From Paucibacter sp. KBW04 (lineage in GTDB: Bacteria > Pseudomonadota > Gammaproteobacteria > Burkholderiales > Burkholderiaceae_C), in NCBI RefSeq assembly GCF_003852425.1, contig NZ_QAJN01000001.1, positions 571,987 to 635,986 on the forward strand: DNA of 64,000 nt, given 5' to 3'. Positions 21,262 to 30,182 of the stretch are shown piece after piece. The notes under the pieces are model-generated. The model had not been told where the DNA came from. It saw nothing but the letters and a program-made list of their open reading frames with translations, and searched no databases. A program made the translations under genes and the position numbers. Positions within the stretch are counted from its first letter, which is position 1. Every line of letters starts with the position of its first letter.

Positions 21262-22035
21262 ATGGAGAAGCAAACGGGCAGGGGCAAATTTGCCCTGGTC
21301 ACCGGCGCCGGATCCGGCATTGGCCGGGCGACGGCGCTGGGCTTGGCGGGGGCGGGTTACCGGCTCGCGCTGGTGGGGCGACGCGCCGAGGCCTTGCAGG
21401 AGACGGCCGAGCTGATCGAGCGTGCCCATGGCCTGGGCTTGAGCCTGGTTCAGGTCTGCGACGTCAGCCTTGCTGCCGAGGTGGCGCAGCTCTTTGAGCG
21501 CATCGCCCGCGAGTTCGGCCGCCTTGACTTGCTCTTCAATAACGCGGGCCTCGCCGCCCCCGCCATTCCCATCGATGAGCTGAGTTTTGAGCAGTGGCAG
21601 GCGGTGATCAACGTCAATCTGAGCGGCAGTTTTTTGTGCGCCCAGGCGGCCTTCAAGCTGATGAAGACGCAGACGCCGCGCGGTGGCCGCATCATCAACA
21701 ACGGCTCCATCTCCGCTCATGCGCCGCGCCCCAATTCCGCGCCTTACACGGCCAGCAAACACGCGATCACCGGCTTGACCAAGAGCTTGTCGCTCGATGG
21801 CCGGGCTTTCGATATCGCCTGCGGTCAATTGGATCTGGGCAATGCCCTGACCGAGATGGCCCAGCCCATGACCCGCGGCGTGCGCCAGGCCAATGGGGAA
21901 ATTGCGGTGGAGGCCACCATGGACCTGGCCCATGCGGTCAGTGCCGTGCTCTATATGGCCAGCCTGCCCCTGAGCGCCAATGTGCAGACCATGACGGTCA
22001 TGGCCACCACCATGCCTTTTGTAGGGCGGGGTTGA
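21262..22035 (+). CDS. Short-chain dehydrogenase/reductase (SDR)
   Basis: A 257-residue classical SDR with a Rossmann cofactor motif [20 protein letters not shown], the structural motif NNAG, a Ser in INNGSISAH, and the catalytic pair in [12 protein letters not shown] (Tyr and Lys). The Arg-containing VGRRAEAL after beta-2 favours NADP(H). The ATG at 21262 has GGAG seven bases upstream; a GTG directly before it is a less likely start. It lies 27 bases after the M3 peptidase and upstream of a small membrane protein, and could be in one transcript with both. Substrate unknown. Confidence 0.9.
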   Translation: MEKQTGRGKFALVTGAGSGIGRATALGLAGAGYRLALVGRRAEALQETAELIERAHGLGLSLVQVCDVSLAAEVAQLFERIAREFGRLDLLFNNAGLAAPAIPIDELSFEQWQAVINVNLSGSFLCAQAAFKLMKTQTPRGGRIINNGSISAHAPRPNSAPYTASKHAITGLTKSLSLDGRAFDIACGQLDLGNALTEMAQPMTRGVRQANGEIAVEATMDLAHAVSAVLYMASLPLSANVQTMTVMATTMPFVGRG

Positions 22036-22106
22036 AAACTCGGGCTTCGCCCTCAATCTATGGCGATCCGGGCTTGCGCGGGCTTTGATTTGAGAAGGGA
22101 TTGTTG

Positions 22107-22382
22107 ATGATTTCTGCGTTTTTCTCCCTGCTGTCCCGCCTGGTGCTGACCGTGGCCTCGGTACTGCTGGTGTTGGCGCTGCTGGTGCTGGCCCTGTTTA
22201 CCATGATTGGCCTCTTGCTGTGGAGCTTGGTGCGCGGGCGCAAGCCGGTGCTGGACCTGTCCGGCTTCAAGCGTGCCCAGCAATTCCGCGCGGGACGACC
22301 CATGGGTGAGCGCGCCCGCCACACCGCGGTGAGCGATGTCGTCGATGTGGAAGCCCGCGAAGTCCCCGACGCCAAGTCTTGA
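22107..22382 (+). CDS. Small membrane protein (91 aa), function unknown
   Basis: Residues about 3-44 form a long hydrophobic stretch (SRLVLTVASVLLVLALLVLA then TMIGLLLWSLV), enough for one long or two short transmembrane helices, followed by a basic cytoplasmic tail (RGRKPVLDLSGFKRAQQFRAG). The start at 22107 is preceded by GAAGGGA. It resembles small inner-membrane proteins with no assigned function found in Burkholderiales. It follows the SDR gene by 71 bases on the same strand. Confidence 0.72.
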   Translation: MISAFFSLLSRLVLTVASVLLVLALLVLALFTMIGLLLWSLVRGRKPVLDLSGFKRAQQFRAGRPMGERARHTAVSDVVDVEAREVPDAKS

Positions 22383-22463
22383 TTTGGGGTGCATGGTGTT
22401 GAAAGCTGCCGCTTTTCCCCTTGGTTGAGGGGGGGCTAGTGCACGCCGGCTTTGAAACGCCAA

Positions 22464-22503
22464 CTAGTACCGCGACTCGCCGCAGCCGCTCCCTACACTG
22501 AAC
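22464..22503 (+). promoter_or_regulatory. CTAGTACC element and -10-like box upstream of PEP-CTERM gene 2
   Basis: CTAGTACC (22464-22471) and, 29 bases further, CTACACTGAAC (22493-22503, containing TACACT) occur 109-148 bases ahead of a PEP-CTERM gene. A similar pair, CTAGTGCC with CTACTCTGAAC, precedes the third PEP-CTERM gene at 56527-56554. CTAG is uncommon in GC-rich proteobacterial DNA. A shared activator site plus promoter is inferred; spacing differs between the two copies. Confidence 0.35.
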
Positions 22504-22611
22504 CCGTCCTATCCACCCGGCCAGGGGCCGACACAGGCCCAGCCTCGCAGCGCGGCCTGGGGTGATTGGAGTGTTAGGGAGTTGCGCTTTTTTTTGAAAC
22601 GGCTTGTCGCG

Positions 22612-23373
22612 ATGAAATCAAAGTCTTTGTTCGGGTCGCCCTTGAGCGTTCTGGCCTTGGCCCTAGCCGCCTTGGCTTCGGCTTCCGCAGGCGCTGCCAA
22701 TCTGGTCAGCAACGGTAATTTCGAAGCCGGTTACGGCGGCTATATGCGCCCGGCGGACTGGAATTTGACGCCGCTGTCATTGGGCAGCATGGCCGGTGGC
22801 CTGGCCTCTTCGGCCGCCACAAGTGCCAGCAATTCGACGCTGTCCTTTGGCGGCGGTTGGGTCTTGGCGACCGACCCCGGCCCTAGCCCGGATGGTGGCA
22901 AATTCTTTTGGCTGGACTCGGACCCGCATTACAGCGGCACCATCTGGCAGAACATCACGGGCTTGCAAGTGGGCAAGTCCTACGAGGTCAGCTTCTTCCA
23001 AGCAGCCGGCATCAGCCAGGGCTACTTCCCCAGCATCGGCCATGCTTTCGATCAGACTTGGACGGTGAGCTTTGGCTCGGCCTCCAAGACCTCGGACGCC
23101 ATGACCGTGGGCGCCAACAACTTCCAGGGCTATAACGCGCCCTCGACCGCCTGGCAAAAACAGACCATGGTCTTCACCGCCTCGGCCACCAGCCAGGTCT
23201 TGGGTTTCCTGGCGAACGGCCCCGCAGGCCTGCCTCCGATTGCCATGCTGGACGGCATCTCGGTCAACGCCGTCACCGCCGTGCCCGAACCCGCCAGTCT
23301 GGGCCTGATGGGCTTGGGCTTGGGCTTGGGCGTCGTCCTGCTGGCGCGCCGCCGCGTGAAGGCCAAGGCCTAA
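22612..23373 (+). CDS. PEP-CTERM sorting domain surface protein (253 aa)
   Basis: Signal peptide (residues 1-28, LALALAALASASAGA), then a DUF642/CBM-like beta-sandwich opening NLVSNGNFEAGYGGYMRP, ending with VPEPASLGLMGLGLG, a hydrophobic span and RRRVKAKA. The N-terminal VSNGNFE pattern and the WQNITGLQVGKSYEVSFFQA repeat are typical of extracellular carbohydrate-binding-like PEP-CTERM proteins. The start at 22612 gives a clean signal peptide; an in-frame TTG 30 bases upstream would add only ten residues. It is followed by a strong terminator. Confidence 0.88.
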   Translation: MKSKSLFGSPLSVLALALAALASASAGAANLVSNGNFEAGYGGYMRPADWNLTPLSLGSMAGGLASSAATSASNSTLSFGGGWVLATDPGPSPDGGKFFWLDSDPHYSGTIWQNITGLQVGKSYEVSFFQAAGISQGYFPSIGHAFDQTWTVSFGSASKTSDAMTVGANNFQGYNAPSTAWQKQTMVFTASATSQVLGFLANGPAGLPPIAMLDGISVNAVTAVPEPASLGLMGLGLGLGVVLLARRRVKAKA

Positions 23374-23403
23374 GTCGGCTGGCTTGCACAGCTTTTACAA
23401 AGT

Positions 23404-23433
23404 CAAAGGGCCCTGCGGGGCCCTTTGTTGTTT
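23404..23433 (+). terminator. Rho-independent terminator after PEP-CTERM gene 2
   Basis: CAAAGGGCCC and GGGCCCTTTG form a 10-bp stem with a 4-base loop, then TTGTTT. It lies 31 bases past the stop. Confidence 0.85.
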
Positions 23434-24116
23434 CTGTTGGTGTGGGCCGCCAAACTCAACGCAGCTGGCGCCAAAGTTTTTCGACTGGCGAGAGTTAGTC
23501 ATCGCGACTTGCTCGAGTGCCACAAAAGGCGTGCCGAAGTCGGGAAACGCTTTCTAGGCGGTCAATTAGCCTTGGGAGTTGGAGTTTTTGATCCTTGGGA
23601 GGGGGCATTTCTTTAGTCAGCGGTGACAGCTCTGTGCCCATTGCGGGTTTTGGCCCGAGTTCACTCAACTCACGCAGTCGGCCAGGACCCGGCATCGAGA
23701 TATGCCTGCTTCAAGGTTGCCGAGACAGATCGAATACAACGGGCATGTGATCGCTGTACGTCAACCAATGATCTGATGCTCCTACCTCGACGCGTTCGAC
23801 CTGCCAGGACGGGCCGGTGAATCCGTAGTCGATGTGATATGGCTTGGACAGATGTCGATGCTGAAAATACGTCGGACGGGTCTCCAGTCCCTGTTCTTCA
23901 TTTTGATGGCGGTGATAGCAACTTTGGAGTCCCATCCCAGCGAGTTCGCGGACCACATCAGAGTGATTCCACCAACGATCCCACTCATCCCAGATTTTGT
24001 TGGCGTTGAAGTCACCGACCGCCATGGCGCCAGCGCCCGCTTTGGGCACATAGCTGCCGCTAAGGCTTGGATCTGCTTAGCAAGCCAAGGCAACTATTTT
24101 GCTGCCCTACGGTTGC
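23434..24116. other. Low-GC interval with a gene remnant
   Basis: About 680 bases with visibly lower GC and different word use than either flank. It holds no intact gene; the only recognisable content is the 3' part of an endonuclease/exonuclease/phosphatase gene on the minus strand (23711-24076). The portion 23434-23710 shows nothing I can identify. No transposase, terminal repeats or tRNA mark its edges. It is probably the residue of a horizontally acquired segment. Confidence 0.6.
23711..24076 (-). pseudogene. Remnant of an endonuclease/exonuclease/phosphatase-family gene (C-terminal half)
   Basis: The frame reads from just after an in-frame TAA and ends at the TGA at 23711. It encodes MAVGDFNANKIWDEWDRWWN, then KPYHIDYGFTG, then SDHWLTYSDHMPVVFDL. 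These are the GDFN, HIDY and SDH catalytic landmarks of the EEP (DNase I/exonuclease III) fold in the correct order. The N-terminal half, which carries the metal-binding Glu, is missing, and the upstream sequence is interrupted by stops. Base composition is lower in GC than in neighbours. It is best read as a decayed, probably transferred gene. Confidence 0.7.
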
Positions 24117-24956
24117 CTACTCTCTGATGCCGCTTGCAGCGGAGTCCTTCGTCAACCCCAGGGGCTGCAGCCATTGCCCGATCAAGTGCTCTGGGACCGG
24201 GGTATCGGTGCCGTAGTGCTGGGGCAGTTGGGCTGGCAGATAAAAGCTGCCGAAGATGCGGTCCACCCAGGGCAGCAGGGCGGCGTAGTTTTTGTTGAGC
24301 GTGGCCGGCCCGTCATTGGCGTGGTGCCAGTGGTGGAATGCGGGTGTGGCCACCAATTGCTCCAGCGGCCCAAAGCGCCAGCGCACATTGGCGTGCACGA
24401 AAAAGCCCCAGACCACGCCTAGCAAGAGCACGGCGATGGAGACCGCATCGCCACCCGCCGCCAGTGGATGCGCAAGACCGCTGATGTAGAGCGGCACATA
24501 GCCGCACAGGCGTTGGAACACCATATCAAAAGGATGGGCGCGGGTGTTGACCAGCCAGTCCATATCGGTGGCGCTGTGGTGCACGGCATGGAAGGGCCAG
24601 AGCCAGGGCACGGTGTGCATCAGGCGGTGGCCCCAGTAGAAGCCGATCTCACCCACCACCAAGGCCGCGGCGATCCGGGCGCCCAGCGGCAACTCGGCCA
24701 CCCAGGCGTGCAGGCCGGTCGGCACCAGGCCGTGCAAGGCCAGGGCGAGCAAGCTCAGCAGGGGCGCCAGCACCAGGGCGGGCAGCAGGCCGTTGACGAA
24801 GTAGTGGCCTAGATCGGTGAGCCAGCCCTGGCGCAGCAGAGGCTGCTTGTGCGCGGCCCAAAGGCGTTCCAGAGGCAGGAAGACGAGGGCCAGCAAGAGC
24901 AGCCAGAGGCTGAGGCGAAGCAGGTCGGTGACCAGGGCTGGCAGGTTGGCGAGCAT
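24117..24956 (-). CDS. Sterol desaturase/fatty acid hydroxylase family membrane protein
   Basis: A 279-residue multi-pass membrane protein with the three His boxes of the di-iron hydroxylase superfamily: HRLMH, HAVHHS and HHWHH, in the expected order, with hydrophobic segments at about 10-30, 50-72, 88-106 and 160-185. Members hydroxylate or desaturate sterols or fatty acyl chains at the membrane surface; bacterial substrates are mostly unknown. Its last codons lie at the edge of the low-GC scar, so the C-terminus (after about residue 270) may have been changed by the rearrangement. Confidence 0.87.
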   Translation of the reverse strand: MLANLPALVTDLLRLSLWLLLLALVFLPLERLWAAHKQPLLRQGWLTDLGHYFVNGLLPALVLAPLLSLLALALHGLVPTGLHAWVAELPLGARIAAALVVGEIGFYWGHRLMHTVPWLWPFHAVHHSATDMDWLVNTRAHPFDMVFQRLCGYVPLYISGLAHPLAAGGDAVSIAVLLLGVVWGFFVHANVRWRFGPLEQLVATPAFHHWHHANDGPATLNKNYAALLPWVDRIFGSFYLPAQLPQHYGTDTPVPEHLIGQWLQPLGLTKDSAASGIRE

Positions 24957-25064
24957 GGGCAGGAGTTCGGAGCGTGACTGAACTTCAGTATCTCGCCTGC
25001 ACAGCCCAAACCGCCCCCCTCAATCAGGGCAAGCGAGACTTATGCCCGAGCAAGGCCAGCAAGG

Positions 25065-25973
25065 CTACCAACGCTTGGCCGTCAGCTCGGCCAGGATCTC
25101 GCCGTAGATGCGGTAACGGTTGGCACTGATCAGGCCGGCGTCCACCGCCTCGCGCACGCCGCAGCCCGGTTCGTGCTGGTGGGTGCAGTTGTAGAAGCGG
25201 CAATGGTCGGCATGGGCGTGCAGATCGGGCATCAAATGCGCCAGCTGGCTCGCTTCGACCTGGCGCACGCCAAACTCCTGGAAGCCGGGCGAGTCGATCA
25301 GGGCCGATTGGCGCTCGGCATCCACCCAGTACCACTGCGTCGTGGTGGTGGTGTGGCGGCCGGAGTTCAGGGCCACCGAGATATCGCCCACCTGGGCCTT
25401 GGCATCGGGGATCAAGAGATTGATCAGCGTGCTTTTGCCGGTGCCGCTGGGGCCCATCACAAAGCTGCGTTTGCCGGTCAGCCAGGGGGTGAGCTTGGCA
25501 ATGGATTCCTCGGGCTGCGCTTTGAGGGCGATCTCCATCATGTTCAGGCCCATGGCCTGGTAGGGCTTCAGGCGCTCGCGGGCCGATTCGGTGCCGGGTA
25601 GATCGGTTTTGTTCAGGGCGATGGTGGTGTGGATGCCGGCGGCCTCGGCCGCGATCAGGGCGCGGCAGAGCTGGCTTTCGCTGAAGACTGGCTCCACGGC
25701 GACCAGGATCAGCAACTGATCCACATTGGCGGCAAAGCTCTTGGTCTTCCATTCGTCCTGGCGGAAGAGCAGATTGCGGCGCGGCTCCACCGCCTCGATC
25801 ACACCCTCGTCCGAACCGCTGGGCGCCCAGCGCACCTCGTCGCCCACCACGCAATCGCTCTTCTTGCCGCGCGGATGGCAGACCCGGCGCTGGCCATCGC
25901 TGTCTTCCACGATGTAGTGGCGGCCGTGGCCGCGCACCACCAGGCCCAGATCGAGTTCGCCAAAGCGACTCAT
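25065..25973 (-). CDS. rsgA: Ribosome small subunit-dependent GTPase A
   Basis: A 302-residue circularly permuted GTPase that acts late in 30S subunit maturation. It has an N-terminal OB fold (GLVVRGHGRHYIVE), G4 ALNKTDLPG before G1 MGPSGTGKSTLINLL, G3 DSPGFQEFG, and a C-terminal zinc knuckle CRFYNCTHQHEPGCGVREAV. The permuted order of G motifs is diagnostic. The start overlaps the pterin dehydratase stop by 4 bases (ATGA); together with the M48 protease this is a tight three-gene operon. Confidence 0.95.
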   Translation of the reverse strand: MSRFGELDLGLVVRGHGRHYIVEDSDGQRRVCHPRGKKSDCVVGDEVRWAPSGSDEGVIEAVEPRRNLLFRQDEWKTKSFAANVDQLLILVAVEPVFSESQLCRALIAAEAAGIHTTIALNKTDLPGTESARERLKPYQAMGLNMMEIALKAQPEESIAKLTPWLTGKRSFVMGPSGTGKSTLINLLIPDAKAQVGDISVALNSGRHTTTTTQWYWVDAERQSALIDSPGFQEFGVRQVEASQLAHLMPDLHAHADHCRFYNCTHQHEPGCGVREAVDAGLISANRYRIYGEILAELTAKRW

Positions 25974-26320
25974 GCGGCCGTGGCCTCAGGCAGGGCTGAC
26001 ACCTGGGCGGCGCAGATGAAGTCGTTGGGCGTCAAGCCCCCGGCCGAATGCGTGCTGTAGCGCAGGGTGCAGGCGCCGAAGCTGACGATCAGATCGGGGT
26101 GATGGTCCTGGCCATGGGCGATCTCGGCCACAGCGTTGACGAAGGCCATGGTTTGGTAGAAGTTGTCGAAAGCAAAGCTCGACTCGATGGCCGGTGGTAG
26201 ATCGTCATACTTCACCGGCTTCCAGCCCGGCACCAGGGCCAGCCAGGTGGGCAGCTCGGTGTCGGTCAGGGCCGTGGTCTGCGGCTGGCATTGGGCGGTC
26301 AAAAGGTTCAGGGAAGACAT
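25970..26320 (-). CDS. 4a-hydroxytetrahydrobiopterin dehydratase (pterin carbinolamine dehydratase)
   Basis: A 116-residue PCD/DCoH-family protein that dehydrates 4a-carbinolamine pterins and so recycles pterin cofactor. The active-site motif is EIAHGQDHHPDLIVSFG, followed by THSAGGLTPND. The start MSSLNLLTAQCQ at 26320 is chosen because the family begins about there; upstream in-frame sequence overlaps the neighbour gene. No phenylalanine hydroxylase gene is adjacent. It is sandwiched between the M48 protease (10 bases upstream) and rsgA (4-base overlap). Confidence 0.92.
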   Translation of the reverse strand: MSSLNLLTAQCQPQTTALTDTELPTWLALVPGWKPVKYDDLPPAIESSFAFDNFYQTMAFVNAVAEIAHGQDHHPDLIVSFGACTLRYSTHSAGGLTPNDFICAAQVSALPEATAA

Positions 26321-26330
26321 GGTGTCGAAT

Positions 26331-27638
26331 TCAGTTGTTCGAGGTTTGCAAAGCCGCCAGCCGCTCACTGGCCGGCGGGTGCGAATAGTAGAAGCGGGCG
26401 TACACCGGATCGGGGGTCAGCGTCCCCGCATTGTCCTCGTGCAGCTTGAGCAGGGCCGAGGCCAGATCGGCGCCGCTGGCCTGGGCGCAGGCATAGGCGT
26501 CGGCCTGGAACTCGTCGCGGCGTGAGAAATAGCTGGCCAGCGGGGTGAAGAAAAAGCTGAACACCGGCAGCACCAGCAAGAAGAGCAAGAGCGCCAGGGC
26601 ATCGTTGGGCGCCGCCATATTGGGCTCCACATTGAAGGCCAGATAGAAGGACGCCTGGCGCGACAGCCAGCCCAGCAGGGCAAAGGCCGCGAGGCTCAAG
26701 CCAAACATCACGATCATGCGCTTGGTGACATGCTTGTGCTTGAAGTGGCCCAGCTCATGGGCCAGCACGGCCTCCACCTCGGGGCCGTTGAGGCGGGCCA
26801 GCAAGGTGTCAAAAAACACCACCCGCTTGGCCGGGCCAAAGCCGGTGAAGTAGGCGTTGCCGTGGGAAGAGCGGCGGCTGCCGTCCATCACGAACAAGCC
26901 CTTGGCCGCGAAGCCGCAGCGCTGCATCAGTGCTTCAACGCGGGCGCGCAGGCCCTCATGGCTGTCGTCAGACAGGGGCTCGAACTTGTTGAAGAGCGGG
27001 GCAATCACCGTGGGGTAGAGCACCAGGATCAAGACATTGAAGCCCATCCAAGCGCCCCAGGCCCACAGCCACCAATAGGCGCCGGCCGCGCCCATCAGCC
27101 AAAGAATCAGGGCGGCGATGGGCAGGCCGATCAGCGCGCCGACCAGGGCGCCCTTGAGTGCGTCGGCGATATACATCTTCCAGGTGATGCGGTTGAAGCC
27201 GAAGCGCTGCTCCAGACAGAAAGTGTTGTAGAGCTCCCAAGGCAGGTCCAGCAGGGCACCGATCAAGGTGAAGGCCACCAGCAGGCTCAGCTGGTAAGTC
27301 ATGCCGCCGAAGTGCGAGGCACCCGATTCAAGCAGGCCTTGGTTGAGCAGCTGGAGCCCGCCCAGCAAGGTCCAGCCCAGCAAGACCACCGTGCCAAAAG
27401 CCAGACTCAGCAAGCCAAAGCGGCTGCGGGCAATCGTGTAGTCGGCCGCTTTTTGATGGGCGCTGAGCGGCACCACCTTGGCAAAGGGCTCGGGCACCTG
27501 GTCACGGTGCTGGGCCACATAGCGAACCTGGCGGTTGTTGAGCCAGAACTTGGTGGCTAGGCTGACCACAATGGCCAGGGCAAAGGCCACGGCCAAAATC
27601 TGCGGGTTCAAAGAAAAGGTAGAAAGGCTTGAGAGCAT
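26331..27638 (-). CDS. M48 family metallopeptidase, Ste24/CAAX-protease-like
   Basis: A 435-residue integral membrane zinc protease. The zinc motif is [15 protein letters not shown] (His294, Glu295, His298) and the third ligand Glu lies in [12 protein letters not shown]. At least six hydrophobic segments are present, and [20 protein letters not shown] precedes the active site, as in Ste24/CAAX prenyl protease 1. Bacteria lack prenylated CAAX proteins, so the likely job is membrane protein quality control, as for HtpX. First gene of the M48 / pterin dehydratase / rsgA operon and divergent from orn (60 bases between starts). Confidence 0.93.
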   Translation of the reverse strand: MLSSLSTFSLNPQILAVAFALAIVVSLATKFWLNNRQVRYVAQHRDQVPEPFAKVVPLSAHQKAADYTIARSRFGLLSLAFGTVVLLGWTLLGGLQLLNQGLLESGASHFGGMTYQLSLLVAFTLIGALLDLPWELYNTFCLEQRFGFNRITWKMYIADALKGALVGALIGLPIAALILWLMGAAGAYWWLWAWGAWMGFNVLILVLYPTVIAPLFNKFEPLSDDSHEGLRARVEALMQRCGFAAKGLFVMDGSRRSSHGNAYFTGFGPAKRVVFFDTLLARLNGPEVEAVLAHELGHFKHKHVTKRMIVMFGLSLAAFALLGWLSRQASFYLAFNVEPNMAAPNDALALLLFLLVLPVFSFFFTPLASYFSRRDEFQADAYACAQASGADLASALLKLHEDNAGTLTPDPVYARFYYSHPPASERLAALQTSNN

Positions 27639-27698
27639 GGGCTGAAGTGTAGGGCTGCGACAATAGCGCCCATTCAAAGTCCATTGATTCACGCACAC

Positions 27699-28286
27699 AT
27701 GAGCACGACCTCCGAAACCTTGCCTGTCTCCACGCCCACCCTGGCCCTGCACGAGCAGAACCTGATCTGGATCGATCTGGAAATGACCGGCCTCTACCCG
27801 GACCGTGATCGCATCATCGAGATCGCTGTGGTCGTGACCGATGCGCAGCTCAATGTGCGGGTGGAAGGCCCCGTCTTCGCCATCCACCAGAGCGACGAAA
27901 CCCTGGACAAGATGGATGCCTGGAACAAGGGCACCCATGGCAAGAGCGGCCTGATTGACCGCGTCAAGGCCTCGACCATCACCGAGGACGAGGCCGTGGC
28001 CCAGACCATCGCCTTCCTCAAGCAATATGTGCCAGCCGGCAAGTCGCCCATGTGCGGCAACAGCATCTGCCAGGACCGCCGCTTCCTGGCCAACTACATG
28101 CCCAAGCTGGAAGAGTTCTTCCACTACCGCAATCTGGACGTGTCCACCTTGAAGGAGTTGGCACGCCGCTGGAAGCCGGAGATTCTGGACGGCTTTAAAA
28201 AAGCGCAGGCCCACACGGCCCTGGCCGACATCACCGAGTCCATCGACGAGCTGGCCTACTACCGCGAGCATTTCCTGAGCCTCTGA
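27699..28286 (+). CDS. orn: Oligoribonuclease
   Basis: A 195-residue DEDDh 3'-5' exonuclease that degrades 2-5 nt RNAs and the c-di-GMP product pGpG. Exo motifs are [11 protein letters not shown] (Asp, Glu), [13 protein letters not shown] (second Asp region) and [14 protein letters not shown] (His and Asp). The first 18 residues are a variable extension before the conserved core. The start ATG at 27699 is the first good one; an upstream in-frame alternative (27684) is not ATG. Confidence 0.95.
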   Translation: MSTTSETLPVSTPTLALHEQNLIWIDLEMTGLYPDRDRIIEIAVVVTDAQLNVRVEGPVFAIHQSDETLDKMDAWNKGTHGKSGLIDRVKASTITEDEAVAQTIAFLKQYVPAGKSPMCGNSICQDRRFLANYMPKLEEFFHYRNLDVSTLKELARRWKPEILDGFKKAQAHTALADITESIDELAYYREHFLSL

Positions 28287-28304
28287 TTCTTTTCTTCTGT
28301 TTCC

Positions 28305-30137
28305 GTGCCTGATGTGAACAAGAAGGTCTCAAGCCTGCAAGCGGCCTTCGATTTCCCGCGCCACCCCCTGGCGCGCGAAGACGGTGAGCGCGTGCGGGGT
28401 GCCTTCTATCAGCCACCCAGCCGGGTCTTGCGGGCCCAGCAGGCCAGCGAGGTGGCGGCCGTGCTGGACGCGGCCCACCAAGCCGCCCGCGCCGGTGCCT
28501 GGGTGTTGGGGGGCTTGCGTTACGAGGCCGCCTCAGCCTTTGACCCGGCCTTGCAAAGCCATGCCTGCCAAGGTCCGCTGGCCGAATTCGCCGTCTTCGA
28601 GTGCGAGCCTGAGCCCTGGCCGGATTTGACCGAGCCCGAGGGCGGCGGCTTGCTGAGTGGCGCTTGGTCCGACAGCCAGCTTGAGTTGCATGAGTGTGCG
28701 CAAATCGAACGCATCCGTGAGTGGATTCGCGCCGGCGATTGCTACCAGGTCAATCTGACCACCCGGCTGCAGGCCGAGAGCGCTGGCGTCGATCTGGCGG
28801 ATTATTTCCTGGCCCTGCATCGCGGCCAACCGGGCGGGTTCTCTTTGTTCCTGCGCGAGCAAGGCGTGGCCAGTGTCTCGCCCGAGTTGTTCTTCGATTG
28901 GCGGCCGGTGCCCGATGCCGCCACGGCCTGGCTGCTGGCGGCCCAGCCCATGAAGGGCACGGCCGCGCGTGGCCGCGATGTGGTGGAAGATGAGGCGGCC
29001 CAAGCCCATCTGCGCACCAGCGAAAAAGAGCGGGCCGAGAACCTGATGATCGTGGACCTGCTGCGCAACGATATGAGCCGGGTCGCCCAGCTGGGCACTG
29101 TGCGGGTGCCGCGCTTGTTTGAGCTGCATGCCTTGCCCACGGTCTGGCAGATGACCTCGACGGTGACGGCGGTGAGCGCGCCGCGCCTGACGCTGTCGGC
29201 GATCTTTAAAGCCCTGTTTCCCTGCGGCTCGGTCACCGGCGCGCCCAAGATTCGCGCCATGCAAATCATCCGTGAGCTGGAGCCGCAGGCGCGCGGCTGG
29301 TATTGCGGTGCCTTGGGGCTTTTGCAGCCTGGCGGCGTTGCGAGCTTCAATGTGCCGATACGTACGGTGGAGCAGCGCGGCCCCGAGTGCTTGCAAGTGG
29401 GCGTGGGCAGCGCCATCACCTTGGACTCCGAAGCCACTGCCGAGGTGGCCGAATGGCGGGCCAAGGCGCGCTTTTTGCTGCGTGCGCAAGCCCCCATCTC
29501 GGCGCTGGAAACCCTGCGCCTGGAAGACGGGCGCTATCTCAGACTGGCTCGCCATCTGGCTCGCCTGCAGCGCACGACGCAACACTTTGGCATCAAATTC
29601 TCCAGTGCTGATTTGCGCCAACAACTTGAAGGACTGGCGCAGAGCCAGGGGCCGGGCAGCTGGCGCGTCCGCATCACCGTGAGCCCGCAAGGCGCTGTGC
29701 AATTGCAGTGTTTCTCGCTGCCGGCCACCCCAATGTGCGTGATACTTGCGCTCGCGCCCAGCCCTATCGACACGCAGGGGCCAGGCGCCGAGTTCATTCA
29801 ACACAAAACGACACGGCGCGAAGCCTATGAATTTTTTTCCAGCACGAAGCCGGCGCAAGCCTTCGACGTGCTGCTCTGGAATGCCGCTGAGGAGCTGACC
29901 GAATGCTCGTTCGGCAATGTGGCGCTGAAGATAGACGGCCGCTGGCTCACGCCCCGGCTGGAAGCAGGCCTGCTGCCCGGCGTCTACCGCGAGGAACTTC
30001 TGCAGCTTGGGACCCTGAGCGAGGCGCGCTTGCTGAAAAGCGATCTGGCCCGGGCCCAAGACCTTGCCTTTTTCAATAGCCTGCGCGGCTGGTGCCAAGC
30101 CAGCTTGCTCGCAGCGACGGATGGCGCGAGCGCTTGA
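28305..30137 (+). CDS. pabB: Aminodeoxychorismate synthase component I fused to aminodeoxychorismate lyase (PabB-PabC)
   Basis: A 610-residue bifunctional folate-pathway enzyme. Residues about 1-395 are PabB: CYQVNLTTRL, QPMKGTAARGRD, SEKERAENLMIVDLLRND and CGSVTGAPKIRAMQIIRELE, which turns chorismate plus ammonia into aminodeoxychorismate. Residues about 400-610 are a class IV PLP lyase (PabC): QHKTTRREAYEF carries the PLP Lys, then ELTECSFGNVALKIDG and LLPGVYREELL; this gives p-aminobenzoate. The start is GTG at 28305. The glutamine amidotransferase PabA is not encoded nearby. It lies 18 bases after orn. Confidence 0.93.
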   Translation: MPDVNKKVSSLQAAFDFPRHPLAREDGERVRGAFYQPPSRVLRAQQASEVAAVLDAAHQAARAGAWVLGGLRYEAASAFDPALQSHACQGPLAEFAVFECEPEPWPDLTEPEGGGLLSGAWSDSQLELHECAQIERIREWIRAGDCYQVNLTTRLQAESAGVDLADYFLALHRGQPGGFSLFLREQGVASVSPELFFDWRPVPDAATAWLLAAQPMKGTAARGRDVVEDEAAQAHLRTSEKERAENLMIVDLLRNDMSRVAQLGTVRVPRLFELHALPTVWQMTSTVTAVSAPRLTLSAIFKALFPCGSVTGAPKIRAMQIIRELEPQARGWYCGALGLLQPGGVASFNVPIRTVEQRGPECLQVGVGSAITLDSEATAEVAEWRAKARFLLRAQAPISALETLRLEDGRYLRLARHLARLQRTTQHFGIKFSSADLRQQLEGLAQSQGPGSWRVRITVSPQGAVQLQCFSLPATPMCVILALAPSPIDTQGPGAEFIQHKTTRREAYEFFSSTKPAQAFDVLLWNAAEELTECSFGNVALKIDGRWLTPRLEAGLLPGVYREELLQLGTLSEARLLKSDLARAQDLAFFNSLRGWCQASLLAATDGASA

Positions 30138-30182
30138 ACAGCGGCGCCGCTCGCCTCCCTAACCGAATCCTGATTGCATCCC

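Noticed and set aside
23434-24116. Insertion sequence or prophage remnant
   Set aside because: No transposase, integrase, terminal inverted repeats or target duplication can be seen; only a decayed nuclease gene.
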